A stretch of 64,000 nucleotides of DNA from positions 1 to 64,000 of the forward strand of contig LLCB01000239.1 in NCBI GenBank assembly GCA_001414345.1. Direction: 5' to 3'. The notes under the pieces were generated by a model. The model was not told the origin of the DNA. It saw only the letters and a program-made list of their open reading frames with translations, and searched no databases. Positions within the stretch are counted from its first letter, which is position 1. Each line of letters opens with the position of its first letter. The stretch comes from Hymenoscyphus infarciens. Taxonomy: Eukaryota; Ascomycota; Leotiomycetes; Helotiales; Helotiaceae. The position numbers and the translations under genes are program-made. Shown one piece after another: positions 12,364-23,964 of this stretch.

Positions 12364-15002
12364 ATGGCTGGTAAGCAGTTACATTCCCCCACCATGGCAT
12401 ATCCACTTCAGAAAGATGATGCGCCTGGCGGATTTCTCAAATATAAAAACGTGTGCTAATCAATTTCTATGCAGATGAACCCAGACGATCAGTTCGCGCG
12501 ACCAAAGGGCAACACACAAAGAGCTTAGACCTACTTGATCAACCAGTTGAGCCAAAGAAGAAAGCTACCAAAAAGGCGAAGAAACCAGAGAAGGTGGAGA
12601 GTGAGGAAGAACCTGCAGAGGTTATCAGATGTGTCTGTGGCGCAACAGAGACAAACGACGATGAGGGAGATCCGTGGATCGCATGCGATAATTGCGATGT
12701 ATGGCAACATAATATATGTGTTGGTATCAGTCGCTTTGAAGAGGACAGCCCAGACAATTACAAATGCGAGCTATGTGACCCCACATTCCCTCTTCATAAA
12801 GAGTTGCTTGATGGCCTGAAGAAGGGCAGGAAACTTTGGGAGGAGAGAAGGAAGAAGGCCGACCAGCTTTTAGCTCAAGAGAAGCAGGCAAAGAAGAAGG
12901 GAAGCAAGAAGGCCAAGGCCAGTAAAAGAGCCAGTGAAGCATCAGAACTCAGCCATGCTACCAATGGCAAGGCCAAATCTCCTTCAGTTCCTGTTCCAGC
13001 ACCCCCAGTTGAGAAGAAGGAAACTGTCTCGCGTGCGGGAAGCACCAAGAGAAAGGCAAGAGAGACATCGCATGAATCAAGCAAGGTAAGCCAATTGAAT
13101 TATCACAAACAACTCCACCCTATGCTAATTTCAATATAGGAACACCAATCCAAGGTCCGAAAGGTCTCTGCAGCTCATACCACCCCGCAACAAAAGTCGC
13201 CGCCTTCTGATCTACCTACAAAGATTTCAGAACTTGAATCAACTAGACAGCCCGTCACAAAGTTGTTGAAGGAAAGAATGATGCAGCATGTGACAAGCGC
13301 TGTCCAACAAACCATTTATACTTTGGCTGAACGCGACACTGTCGCTAGCAAGGCAGAGCGACTCGCAATTCAGATTGAGAATGCCGTCCTTGCTACTCAC
13401 CCAGATAAAAATGCGTACCAGGTCCAATGCCGTGCCATTGCAAACAATTTGAAGTTAAACCAAGAACTCTGCAATGGCCTCCTCACACGAACCTTGTCTC
13501 CAACCACTCTTGCGACCATGTCCTCAGATGATATGGCTAGTAAGGAACTCAAGCACAAGACGGCAGAACTCAAGGCACAAGCCAACATTCAATCTGTTAT
13601 GGTTCAAGATGATGGACCGAGGGTACGAAGAACACACAAGGGAGAAGAGGTGGTTGAGGATGGAAGCTATGCTGTTCCCATCGAAAACCCCATGCCTGCT
13701 TCTACGCGTCGTCGAAGTATGCTTGATCCAAATGCAGATATGGCTGGCAGGTCGCGAGAGAATTCTCCTGGCAATGAAGTCGAGCTCCCGGCGGATATTG
13801 ACACCACTTATCGATCCCGCGATGATATCCGAAGTCAAGTCCCAAAAAAGCCTCTGGTGGTGGATACTAAACCAACTCAAGCTCCTACAAGAAAGTCGTC
13901 TACTCAAGCCGACTTTGACATCAACAAAGTCTTCTCCAGTGTTCAATCGCCAGTCAATTCACAACACGTTCGGAGGCAATCCACTAACATTGCTCCGCCA
14001 GCAAATGGTCCAGGCGTAGACCCAGAGATTGATAAATTGCTCCAGGACGATGAAAATGACTCGCCCCCCTATTCGCCAGCTGAGTATAGTTCGGATCCGG
14101 ATGTTGTCTGGCGCGGCACGGTCACTATGGACTCCATTGCTAAATTCTCTGCAGCCGCAAAACATGTGGGTGGTGCAAACCTGAAGATTCCATGGACCGA
14201 TATTCTTCAAAAGGAGCTTAAGGTGGCTGGAAGGATTGACAAGGACAAAGCCAACGAGTATCTCTGCAGTCTCCGATACAGCCCTCCGACAGACGTAGTC
14301 ATTGTTTCCATCACACCAACTGGTGATCCATCGTCGCCCGATTTCCGAGACTTGTATGATTATTTCTACACCAAGCTCAGGTATGGTGTTCTCACAAACA
14401 AAGGAGTTGGAAATGTACGGGATACCTATTTAGTTCCAGTTGCACCCGGTGGCCCAATTCCCGATTTTGTCATCAACCTAGATGGTCATCAAGTTCCTGA
14501 AAATCGAACTCAACCCATGCTCTTGGTTGCTCTCGTCGTCCGTTCAGACTGGGTACCCGATCCTGAGCCAGTCCGGAACTTTGAAAATGCCCCAGAAGCC
14601 CAAAGTCCATCCCTCGTGACACACCCGCAACGACAAATGTCCATGAGCGGCGCTCCTCCCTCCATGTCACCCATCAATCCCCAGAATAGCGCGTTTGCCG
14701 CCCCACAAATACCCCAACAACACCAGCAACCACAAAATCAACAGAACCCACAAATGACCCCTCAGCTCAAGCTACAACGTGAGGGCGAGACCACAGCAGC
14801 CAGGATATTAGGACCACACCTCCATGCCCCGACTGTCAAATTTTTGATGCCCCAGGCGTTCCAAATGCGGCCACTTGAATGGGAAATCATTCGTGATATT
14901 TTGGAGAAGGATGCGAGAGCTCAACAAGACCTTAACCACCTGAGTCAAGTTCTGGATATTAGAATGAAGGCAGAAGGCACACAGGAAGCTCCCAAAGCTT
15001 GA
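12364..15002 (+). CDS. BYE1-like transcription elongation protein (PHD, TFIIS-central, SPOC)
   Basis: Exons are 12364-12370, 12475-13085 and 13140-15002; introns of 104 and 54 bp both contain a GCTAAT branch site. The 7-base first exon encodes only MA plus one base. The 826-residue product has, in order, a basic N terminus, a PHD finger at about 55-104 (CVCG...CDNCDVWQHNICVG...CELC), a TFIIS central-like helical domain at about 243-370, a disordered region, a SPOC domain at about 528-665 (starting WRGTVTMDSIAKF) and a Gln/Pro-rich tail. This is the architecture of yeast Bye1, which binds H3K4me3 and RNA polymerase II in the nucleus. The frame is intact. Confidence 0.88.
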
Positions 15003-15554
15003 TTTTTCTCTGCACCTCAAGTCATGTAACGGATGGGAAACGAAAACATCAAAAGTTCTTGGGGCCGTTCGTTTTTATGCTGGGTCTTGTCGTCAAAGCG
15101 TATCGATGCAATTCTTATGGTTGGATTGGGGGTTGGGGTAGTTTTGGTTGGGATCTTGTTCTTCTCGGAAATATTACCTATTTGCTGCAACACGATACCA
15201 TTATGAGATCATGACGTCTTCCAGGATAGATCTGGTCTCATTCATTCTTTTTTTGCGTTGGTGTTTCTTTTGTTGTTCTTCGGGATGTTGTTCACTTGTT
15301 CGTGTACATAAAAGAAATTCGTGGTCAGACCTCACATTGGAAGGGGTAATCTTCATGAATTGAGTTGGTTTTTACTTTGAGATGCTTTAAAATTGCGATT
15401 ACATGTCACATTGCTAGAATACATGATTGAATGGTTGAATATACGCTGTTTCTACGAATGGTTTTGCTCTGTCCGTGGACGAGTCTGTTGGATATCCTAA
15501 ACGCCTGAATGTTGAATGCTTCACTATGACCAATGCTTGCTTGATTTTATTGTT
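15003..15554. other. Convergent 3' intergenic region
   Basis: The BYE1-like gene and the RGG-protein gene end toward each other here. The T-rich sequence is consistent with two 3' untranslated regions. No gene is seen. Confidence 0.45.
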
Positions 15555-16913
15555 TTACTGTGCAACTTCCCATGACTTTTGTTCCGGTACCTCTACTGGC
15601 GTTGCCATTTCATCAGCCCATGCTCCCGCGGGTTGGTCTATAGTTGGAGATTTGATCGTCTCCTCGAATTTTGCGCTGGAGGTCGATACCGGCAATGAGG
15701 GGAAATCCTCAGAAGTAGGCACACTTTGTGAAATTCCTTTTCCGCCTCTACCTCCCCTTCCCCCTCTTCCTCGGCCTCTAATCTCAAATCCACCTCTTCC
15801 TCTTGAATTACCACCCTCGTTGATGAGTTCTTCACCCTCCCTACTCCCTCCCATTCCCCCTTTTCCTCGAATCACACCCCCAAATCCGCCCCTCACAAAC
15901 TCACTACTTCTCCCCTTCCGATCCACAATATCATCTTCAACCTTTTCACTATCCCATTCTCTTCCTCCTTGAGCATTAATTTTCCGCTGTCTGTTTTTTG
16001 CTCGTTCCATTTCCATCTGTCTACTATTCTTCTGCTCCATGCGACTTTTCTCTTGCCGTTCTTTTGCTAATTCCTTTTCTCGATGTTGGAACGCTGCTTG
16101 GTCTGCTTCTTGGAGCCGGTGTCGTTCGGCTTTTTGCGCGTTGATGATGGCCATTTTCTCGAGTTTGGCAGTTAGTTCTTCTTCGGTGAGTTTTTTGTGG
16201 AGGGGACCGCCTGTTGCTGAGCGGTCGCCGCGTACGGCTGGAGTTCGTGTTTGGAGAGGTTGCTGGGGTATTTGTTGAGGGGGCTGTGGGTGTGCGGGTT
16301 GGGTGGGTGAAATTGGGGAGGCGGCGATTTCTGCTTGAGGGGGTGGTTGAGTGGCCTGGCCGGAGGTTGCTGCCCATTCTGCGGTGCTTGAGGGAGCTTG
16401 GGGGGGTTTTCCAGAGGCAGACGGCCAATCTGAAGTGTTCGCAGGGGCTTGTACAGATGGTGTTGATGAGTTGTCCCAGTCTGAAGTATTTGGTGGTGGT
16501 TGAGAAGCTTGTGCTGCCACAGGTGGAATCGCATTGCCAGCGCCGGACGACCAACCCGATATTTGAGGGGCCGATGGGTATTCTGAAGCTATTGCTGGTG
16601 CATTATTTTGAGGTGCAAATCGAGATTGACCTAGTCCATTATGCCCTTGTCCTCCCTGTCCTCCTCGTCCTCCCCGTTGTCGTCGTGTATCCTGTGTGCC
16701 TTGCTCACGTCTGTTGTTCCTATATCCTCCTCCTGATGGCCCGGTCGGAGGGACTTGGTTATTTTTAATCGCGGGTACTTGCTCTACATTGCTTTGCTGG
16801 GGGAGAGGAGGAGCATGTTTTGGCTCGTCGATTGTGGTTGTAGGTTCTGTGAGGGGTTCGAATTCATCCGCGAAGAGATCATCGTCCTCTCTTGATTGCG
16901 CGAATTCGTCCAT
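15555..16913 (-). CDS. Conserved RGG-rich protein, probable RNA-binding
   Basis: A single-exon gene for 452 residues, starting at the first ATG (16913, MDEFAQSREDDDLFADEF). The middle is low-complexity Pro/Gln/Ser/Ala sequence with repeated NTSDW-like motifs. A charged coiled coil follows (KLTEEELTAKLEKMAIINAQ onward), then arginine-glycine patches (RGRGGRGGRGG) and a C-terminal SEDFPSLP motif. RGG boxes and an acidic N terminus are typical of ribosome- or mRNP-associated proteins, so RNA binding is likely. I do not recognise the exact family. The frame is intact. Confidence 0.72.
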   Translation of the reverse strand: MDEFAQSREDDDLFADEFEPLTEPTTTIDEPKHAPPLPQQSNVEQVPAIKNNQVPPTGPSGGGYRNNRREQGTQDTRRQRGGRGGQGGQGHNGLGQSRFAPQNNAPAIASEYPSAPQISGWSSGAGNAIPPVAAQASQPPPNTSDWDNSSTPSVQAPANTSDWPSASGKPPQAPSSTAEWAATSGQATQPPPQAEIAASPISPTQPAHPQPPQQIPQQPLQTRTPAVRGDRSATGGPLHKKLTEEELTAKLEKMAIINAQKAERHRLQEADQAAFQHREKELAKERQEKSRMEQKNSRQMEMERAKNRQRKINAQGGREWDSEKVEDDIVDRKGRSSEFVRGGFGGVIRGKGGMGGSREGEELINEGGNSRGRGGFEIRGRGRGGRGGRGGKGISQSVPTSEDFPSLPVSTSSAKFEETIKSPTIDQPAGAWADEMATPVEVPEQKSWEVAQ

Positions 16914-17579
16914 TGTGTGGCAGTGGTATGAATATCGGAGAGAAGCTGCCAAGGATTTTTACTGCTGTCCAAAATAAAAAGGTAGAGGAATGAAGGGGTG
17001 TTGTTGAAATTGAAGTTGGGATGAGGCTTTGGTGGGGAAGAAGTATTGATTGCGGGCGAACATCGGGCGACTGAGGATAAAAGAGTCTCCGGCTCCGATG
17101 CGGGCCGTACCGAGTCAACTCAGAGAGCAAGCTACCATGATTTATACAACAAGAGGACTATCTAGGTTGAATACACGTAATACTAGTCTCTTCCTCGTCA
17201 CTGGGAGTCCGATATCTATCGGATGAAAACCCAAAGTCAGGTCATCACTCCACCGCAGGAATTCGTAGTTGACCAAAGAGTAGAATCACCTCTATCTAGC
17301 CAGCGCCCTAATTGTTCAAGCGATACTCGGAAAATCGATTTGTTCATTCCCGAAGTCTAGAACTGACGAGTTTACTTTAAGTGTCACAACCATCATATAA
17401 AGGGTGGGGCATTTGGACAACAGTCACGACTTCCCGGTGCTCCTCAAGGTACTCGGCAGTTCCGAGGGGTGACGAGTTCGCTTACTCTACTCCTTTCTTT
17501 CGACTAAAGTACGATGGGGTCCTAGAACTGTTATTCAGGGCGAGTCGCATTTTTATCACGCATCTAGGGATTGGCCATT
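16914..17579. other. Intergenic region between RGG and HET genes
   Basis: This 666-bp divergent spacer has normal composition and no supported open frame. It must contain the promoters of the two flanking genes. Confidence 0.4.
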
Positions 17580-19718
17580 ATGCCAACAATTCAATATAAC
17601 GGTGAACTATTCTCCTTTCAGCCCATCACCAAGAAAGATGGCATTCGTCTCGCTATTCTGCACCCGGCGTCATCGGATAAGGAAGCAATACATTGCAGTC
17701 TGATTAACACTACTCTTACTGAATGCGACAACGATATTATTGATCATTACACAGCATTATCTTACGTCTGGGGATCAGGAATTGACGAAAAGGAAGAAAC
17801 AACATTTCGGACGATATTCCTGGACGACAAGCCCTATAATATCACCACAAATTTCCACGCTGCTCTTATGAATCTGAGAGATCTAAAGAAACCCTTTCGA
17901 CTTTGGGCGGATTCTTTGTGTATCAATCAAGGGCCAGGGGGCGAGGAGGAAAAGGCGCGACAGGTTGCGATGATGGGACGAATCTACGAAATTGCCGACC
18001 ATACAGTAATCTACCTAGGAGCACCAGATCCTAGCATCGATATTAAAGACAAATTTTACCCCATTTTGAGGGCAGGCGATATTTTAGGAAAGCCGTGGTG
18101 GGTATTTTCCGAGTTATTTTCCCCTCTTTCGGGTTGTTTTAGGATGATTGAGACACTATTTCCTCCTAGTTTCCTCAAACATACTTCTAGAAAGGGCAAT
18201 ACTGACTCCGAGATCATCCGTAGGTTTAGGCGTATCTGGGTTTTTCAAGAGCTGGTCTTTTCCCGGGACCCTTGGGTTCAAATCGGGAAACAACGTGAGA
18301 GATGGGATCTTTTTGTGGGTGAGATAATGGATCACCGGGGTCTAATATTCGCCGAGCTGGTGAAATATCCCAAACTGGAAAACAACAATACCAAAAAGTC
18401 AAGCACAGGCCATATCAAGAGTGATTTAGCTGGGAAAATTACCCAAGGATACAGTCTCATATCGGAAATGCAACAGGCTCGAAAAAGGCATCACGCGAAG
18501 TCTGGTAACAAATCCACACTAGTCGACTTGGTGATATCAAGACGCGGATTAGGAGCAACGGACAAACGAGATATGGTCTGGGCACATGTGGGGTTTGCTT
18601 CTGATGGCAATGATGCTTCTTTTCAAGCAGACTACAAAAACAAATCTCTCGCGGAGGTTTATAACTCCTTCGCTGGTCGCCAGTTTGAGTTGAAGGGTGA
18701 CTACCATTTATTGCGCCATGTTAACTACATCGATCCTATCTTGCGGCTTTCAGGACTTGCTTCCTGGGCACCTGATCTGAGAGAGCCAACTTCCACGGCA
18801 ACGTATAAACCAATGGTTAGCTGCAAAGATGTTGGTCAAGTTCACGCCCAAGGAGGATCATATTCTGGCGATATTTCTCTCATCCAAATCAGCAAACCTC
18901 CAATGTTGGCACATATTGGGCACGGAAAAGAGTACATTGTAACTCGAAGTGCAAATATCAATCTACAAAGTCCTGGAATTGCGAAAATTCTTCGGCTCGC
19001 CTCCAGACTTGAAACACTCTCGGAAGATATTACCGCTCGCCCTCTTTTTGTCGAGATAAATACAACGGACCTACATTGGCAGAGGAGAGGCATGGATTTT
19101 ACAAAGCTTTATCACGATATTTACAACGCGTGGCGAGAGCTGATCCAGGACGATCGGATACTTCCACCAAAAGACCACGAAGAAGAGCATAGGATAAGAT
19201 ATATGTTTGAATGTATTATGTACAAACACTTCCAGACACCAAACCCAAAACACACCATTGATACCTGGCTCATTCTTTGCGCCAGCGAGAGTTTTGCCCA
19301 AATAGCTTTCTTCGAGAACAGAGCTCTTGCTCGAATGAGTAGTGGTGAGCTCGCACTTGTTCCAGGCTCTTCCAAGGTTGGGGATTTTCTCATTGGCATA
19401 TTGAACACGGAAGTTGGCCCGATGAGATCCGGTGCAACATTCTGGTCACCCTTTCTATTCAGACAGAAAGAAAGCACTCTTGATCAGAAAGTTGGAAATA
19501 TGATAAGAGAAAAGATTGCTTTGGGTGGTCGTGATTTCAAGGGATCGCAAAGTGAGACCCAAGCATCACTTGCAAAGCTCCAGGGTCTTCCTATTCGATA
19601 TTGTGAATACGTTGGACCCTTCTTTGTCACAGGGAATGAATTTTATGATGATTCGGAGGTCTTGAGTTCGAAAATAGCGTGGGATGGGTTTGCGACTACT
19701 ATCTTTGCCATTAGTTAA
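17580..19718 (+). CDS. HET-domain protein (heterokaryon incompatibility)
   Basis: A single-exon gene for 712 residues, starting at ATG 17580 (MPTIQYNGELFSFQPI). The HET domain spans about residues 56-230. Its hallmark blocks are all present: HYTALSYVWG, then LWADSLCINQ, then QVAMMGRIYEIADHTVIYLG, then FRRIWVFQELVFS. The remainder is a helical region without a recognisable second domain. HET proteins trigger programmed cell death on fusion of genetically different hyphae, and many act as partners of NLR-like receptors. Specificity cannot be read from sequence. The frame is intact, in contrast to the decayed STAND-ankyrin gene 13 kb downstream. Confidence 0.9.
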   Translation: MPTIQYNGELFSFQPITKKDGIRLAILHPASSDKEAIHCSLINTTLTECDNDIIDHYTALSYVWGSGIDEKEETTFRTIFLDDKPYNITTNFHAALMNLRDLKKPFRLWADSLCINQGPGGEEEKARQVAMMGRIYEIADHTVIYLGAPDPSIDIKDKFYPILRAGDILGKPWWVFSELFSPLSGCFRMIETLFPPSFLKHTSRKGNTDSEIIRRFRRIWVFQELVFSRDPWVQIGKQRERWDLFVGEIMDHRGLIFAELVKYPKLENNNTKKSSTGHIKSDLAGKITQGYSLISEMQQARKRHHAKSGNKSTLVDLVISRRGLGATDKRDMVWAHVGFASDGNDASFQADYKNKSLAEVYNSFAGRQFELKGDYHLLRHVNYIDPILRLSGLASWAPDLREPTSTATYKPMVSCKDVGQVHAQGGSYSGDISLIQISKPPMLAHIGHGKEYIVTRSANINLQSPGIAKILRLASRLETLSEDITARPLFVEINTTDLHWQRRGMDFTKLYHDIYNAWRELIQDDRILPPKDHEEEHRIRYMFECIMYKHFQTPNPKHTIDTWLILCASESFAQIAFFENRALARMSSGELALVPGSSKVGDFLIGILNTEVGPMRSGATFWSPFLFRQKESTLDQKVGNMIREKIALGGRDFKGSQSETQASLAKLQGLPIRYCEYVGPFFVTGNEFYDDSEVLSSKIAWDGFATTIFAIS

Positions 19719-20024
19719 ATATGTTTTGCTTTTCTTCTCAAACACAACCACGGTCATATAAAATGTAGCAATCACTGTAAGAAACCTTAACTCTCACAAA
19801 TCTCTGAACTCTTTTGAAGAATTAAAAAACGCCAGCTAACAATATGGGTTATGAGAATGTCAAGTTTAGTAGAGTGAGTTACGATGATACTATTTAGAAA
19901 ACCGTCTCAAAATTCTTTATCTTTAATATCTGCATTTAAAGTGAACCTTCAAGGAATACAACAATTGTTACAGTAATGAAGTCTTGCATGATGTTTTTTT
20001 GTTTATTTCTATGTTTTGGTCTAG

Positions 20025-21502
20025 ATGGAAGATCAAATCTCAACCGTTACAGAGGACTTTTGTCTTGTGCCAAGATTTAAGCGAGAACTTGGGGAAGTAA
20101 ACATTCAACAGAAAGAGAACAAAGATGAAACTTTTGACTTTGATCAAATCAAAGAAACCCACACAATGCCTTTGTTATCCACGACTCCCAACTATCTAAG
20201 AACAATTCCAACTACTCGTACATAAGAGCCACATCCAAGACCCAACTAAAGAACCCATCTAAGATTCATTTCCTATTCAAGCAACTAGACAAGATGATTG
20301 AAGCACAAAAACGTTACGTCGAGTACCCTAAATTTGAAGACGACATCGTTGTCCCCTCTTACAAGGATCGGGAAATGGCGTTTGCATTCTCGAACCTGGA
20401 GGTAGAGGAGACTAATTGCTCGGAGTTCTTTGACTTTGATGCTTACTACGGAGAACCGAGTGCTGATGAAGAGAAAGAAGCCGTAGCTAAGTAAGTAAGG
20501 GCTGCTGAGGCGCTTTGGCTCGAAAGCAATTTGAGCACTACAAGCCTAGGTAAGAAAAGCCCCTGTCCGCTACTATCTCGTGCGGTTGTCATGCAACCAT
20601 CTTAAATAATTAAAAGCCCGATCATCCCTGATAGTGAAACCTGAGAATCCTTATTTGACTGTGTTTGGTAATAGCCACTTCTGATACGAGACGAATACTC
20701 TCTCGTGTTTTCAATAGACTTCCTGTGGCACCAACAAAACTTTCTATATATATATTCAAACCCCTGCAAGGTGATTTAGAAGAAGTGAAATGTTTTCTTT
20801 CACAGGGGACAATTACAGGCATTGGCAAAATCAAGTACCTTCACTTCACCCACACCACCATTATCTTTTTCACAAATACCCCACCTCCAATTAGATAACC
20901 ACCTCTTTCAGAAGCTGTCACCGAGATTTCAAGGAGAGAATGTTGGCTACCGTGAACGAAAAGCGGAACGGTTACGGATAGCGATTGATATCGTAAACCA
21001 AGTATTAGGGGCGAAAACTGCAACTACGAATAATATTAGAAGAGTACAAGGTCCTCAGACAGATCTCGACCGATACATCTTAGGATTTCAACCCTCTCTA
21101 CCCGGAATTTATACTGGCGAAAGGCGATTGGGAGAGGTGAAAGGCCGTCCACAAGATGAAACCCGCCTTTTTTAAACGTTGTTACAAGAAAGTTGTCATC
21201 CAAGCATCGCCGGTTCTAAAGTGGTGAGTGACTGGGACTGGATGCCACTGCCCTACTATTGTACCCATTATCCGAAGGAGCTTAAAGAAGCAAGTCCGAA
21301 ATGGTGCGTTCCCGGCTAACCCTGAAACTACTTGTGCAGCCACCAAGAGGGGGAGAAGCAACTTTCGAGAAACGCGCAAGACGAGGAGATCGAAGAAGAC
21401 GCATATGGGAAAGGTAGAGATCAAGGAAAATTCTATGACGATGAGAATTGGCTTACAAAGAAGATTGAATTAGCCTATAAGAGGATGAAGGGCAAGACAT
21501 AA
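20025..21502 (+). pseudogene. Decayed gene of a conserved fungal family of unknown function
   Basis: Protein-like pieces follow one another on the plus strand but change frame repeatedly. They are MEDQISTVTEDFCLVPRFKR (20025), RATSKTQLKNPSKIHFLFKQ then MIEAQKRYVEYPKFEDD (about 20207-20491), a TAA, then VRAAEALWLESNLSTTSLGK, then ATSDTRRILSRVFNRLPVAP (about 20670), LDNHLFQKLSPRFQGENVGY (about 20895) and a last piece ending LTKKIELAYKRMKGKT at 21502. I count at least four frame changes and one in-frame stop after AVAK that could be CAA to TAA. The pieces read as one protein of roughly 450 residues. No function can be assigned. Confidence 0.6.
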
Positions 21503-21629
21503 GAAATGGGTCGCGATTTGACTCGGCATAAGCTGTCGAACATATGGGCACTCTCTTTACCCTCAACCGCGTTCTTCATTCTTTTATTGATACACTTGTA
21601 TCATCGCACATTCGCTCAAGACTCTATTT

Positions 21630-21660
<31 letters not shown>

Positions 21661-22231
21661 CGGTAATTGACACTTTTGTCCTCTAAATAATCGTAAATAC
21701 CTAGAATATCCTCCAAATTAACTAAAAAGTGACTGTTCTATCCCTTAAATAATTAATACCCCTTAAAAATGAGGGTAATTTAGTCAGAAAAGAGGGATAT
21801 TTGAGTCAGTTTATACTTTTTCTCTATTCGTCAGTTTCCTTATACTAATACACTAAAAAGCAATGAATATAGTAAATTGACCTACTTATGTACTATCTAC
21901 TCACGACTATGTAAACTAACCTAATACTCTCGATCCTTTTGCTTACAGCTTTTATTACTTAAATCGACGATTTAAGTATACTCTATTTGCCTCTATCTTT
22001 TATAAATTCAAGGTTGTAATCTTAAGGTACGAGCTTTAATTCACTAAAAATAGGTGGCGTAATATAGTAAAAACAGTGAATGATGACTGACTCAAATATC
22101 CCTCTTTTCTGACTTGAATACCCTTATTTTTAAGAGGTATTATTTAAGGGATAGAACAGTCACTTTTTAGTTAATTTAGAGGATATTCTAGGTATTTACG
22201 ATTATTTAGAGGACAAAATTGTCAATTACCG
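21661..22231. mobile_element. 571-bp element with ~150-bp terminal inverted repeats
   Basis: The left arm (21661-21810) starts CGGTAATTGACACTTTTGTC and the right arm (22086-22231) is its reverse complement with about 90% identity. A 275-bp unique spacer lies between. There is no coding sequence, so this is a non-autonomous MITE or foldback element. It lies against a long A tract on the left (about 21637-21660) and a short A run on the right, so the target duplication, possibly an A run, is ambiguous. Confidence 0.85.
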
Positions 22232-22504
22232 AAAAAAATAACACCTGTTCAACGACGGACTTGCGTTTGGGGGAGCACTTGATTTGACGTTTTTTCCCTG
22301 CTTCACAAATGGATACACTCGTATCAAGAAACGGTCGTTACCGGTACCTAATTTCCCAAAATGAACAGTGACAAAATTGGAAATCACCATGTCACTTGAG
22401 AGTGCGATGAAGAAATAATTCATTTCGGTTTTTCTTGATACTGTGTCAGCAAAAAGTAAACACAACTCGAGGCAGCCCCAAAACATACCAATCAAGAAGA
22501 ATTC

Positions 22505-23964
22505 CTACTGCTCAATCAAAGCCCTCCCATAATCCCCCCTATTAGGTAGCCGACTGACCGTATGAATATGACACCTCGCCGGGCTGGTATTGGTCAAAAA
22601 GACTGTGTTAAAACATCAAATCAGCGTCACCCCCTCATTGTTTGCTTTCACTGTCAAACTTACTTCCACAATGGAAATCCAGTTCCATAAACGCGACTGG
22701 ACTATGAATCCGATAATAATAAGGATCTTCATCTCCAAACTCTCCAATCCATGAGAAATACGTTTCGTCGAGATGAGATTTGAAAAGTTCAAGACGGTGT
22801 TTGAGGACCGAGGCGGGATAGTATTCGTTGAATGCTAGGAATAGATTGATGATGCTTTCTTGACTTTTGGGTGGAGAGAGATACGGGACATCCCTCTGTA
22901 ATTTCATGAGTCAATTATCTCAGCGTCAAAGAAAGAAGAAGAGAGATATTTACCATAAGGAACAACCCTATTATCCTGCCTCGCACCCCCCAAATGCCTC
23001 TCATCAAATGGATTCCACCGATCCGCCGCCAAACTCTTCCCATCCATCCCCTTACTCAACGTAGCCTTCTCCTGCAACTCCCTCGGTAAGCCTTGCATCA
23101 ATTTCAAACTCTCCATCTCCTCAGTCCTAAATAATCGTAATCCAGCATGGGGTCCTTCGTCGATTCTATCTGGTTCCGCTCCCATGAATGTTGGCCCTAT
23201 GACCATACGTGTCCCAAGGAAAACGACGGAGAGACAGAGATGGTGGCCGAAGAATGTGTAGCCCCATGGTAAGGTGAGAGAGGGAGTTCCGAAGAGACGG
23301 AAGTTGTAGGAGTGTTCGTTGAGAACCTTTTTGCCGTTTACCAGGTGCCCTAGGAAATCGTTTGTGAGGCAGCAACCGAGGACTTTTTCGTAACCTTCTT
23401 TTGAGAAGGAGGATTTTAGGATGGTGTGGATTGCTGTTTGGATTTCGGGGGTGTGTTCATCTAGTCGAAGACCACCTTGTGTTTCTGTCAGCTAGGTAAA
23501 CTAAGAGATTCATTTGAAGTTTTGGTAGTACCTGGATTCATATATAACTCCGGATTTGTCCATAACCTGAACTTATCATCTATAACTTCCCCACACCACA
23601 GCTCTTTTTTCTGCTCCTCATTCAGCACTTTCAACAGACTCTCCACATTCTCAGCAACCAATTCAGTGGGAGCACCTTCATCCTCGGCATATTTATACAA
23701 CCCCTCTCTCACAATTTCATCTGATGTGAACCCCTTATAAGGTTTTTCCAAATTCTTCTCATCAAGTCGATTGATCAACCAAGCAGGAGCCTCAATCTGT
23801 CTCCTCGACTCACACCAACTCAACGCATCATGATCTGCAATTCCGGCAATCCTAGGATGATCAGGAGCTGGTATGATATCACGAAAAGGAACCGCAGCAT
23901 CAGAACGAGGTTTGGTGGGGTCCGAAGATTGGAGATATCCAGAATTAATAGGTGCTGTTGACAT
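22505..23964 (-). CDS. DUF3500 family protein, four exons, one frameshift
   Basis: Minus-strand exons are 23964-23532, 23475-22954, 22895-22664 and 22602-22505, with introns of 56, 58 and 61 bp. Hallmark stretches are LWCGEVIDDKFRLWTNPELY, NPGGLRLDEHTPE across the first junction, GTRMVIGPTFMGAEPDRIDE, SHLDETYFSWIGEFGDEDPY, SPVAFMELDFHCG and, in the last exon, IFLTNTSPARCHIHTV. This is the DUF3500 signature; its biochemical role is unknown. Exon 3 has one base too many: both ends are in frame only if the T4 run at 22865-22868 (A4 on the coding strand) is T3. Either the gene is freshly broken or the run is miscalled. The expected product is about 427 residues. Confidence 0.75.

Noticed and set aside
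15475..15972. Plus-strand open frame of 165 codons opposite the RGG gene
   Set aside because: It is the complement of Gly/Arg-rich codons, which gives Pro/Leu/Ser-rich shadows. The minus-strand gene has motifs and a good start.
21637..21660. Poly(A) tract as a retrotransposon (LINE/SINE) tail
   Set aside because: No retroelement sequence lies upstream; the tract directly abuts an inverted-repeat DNA element.
22226..22495. Minus-strand frame of 89 codons
   Set aside because: It overlaps the inverted-repeat element and the 3' flank of the DUF3500 gene, whose last exon ends at 22505. There are no family features.
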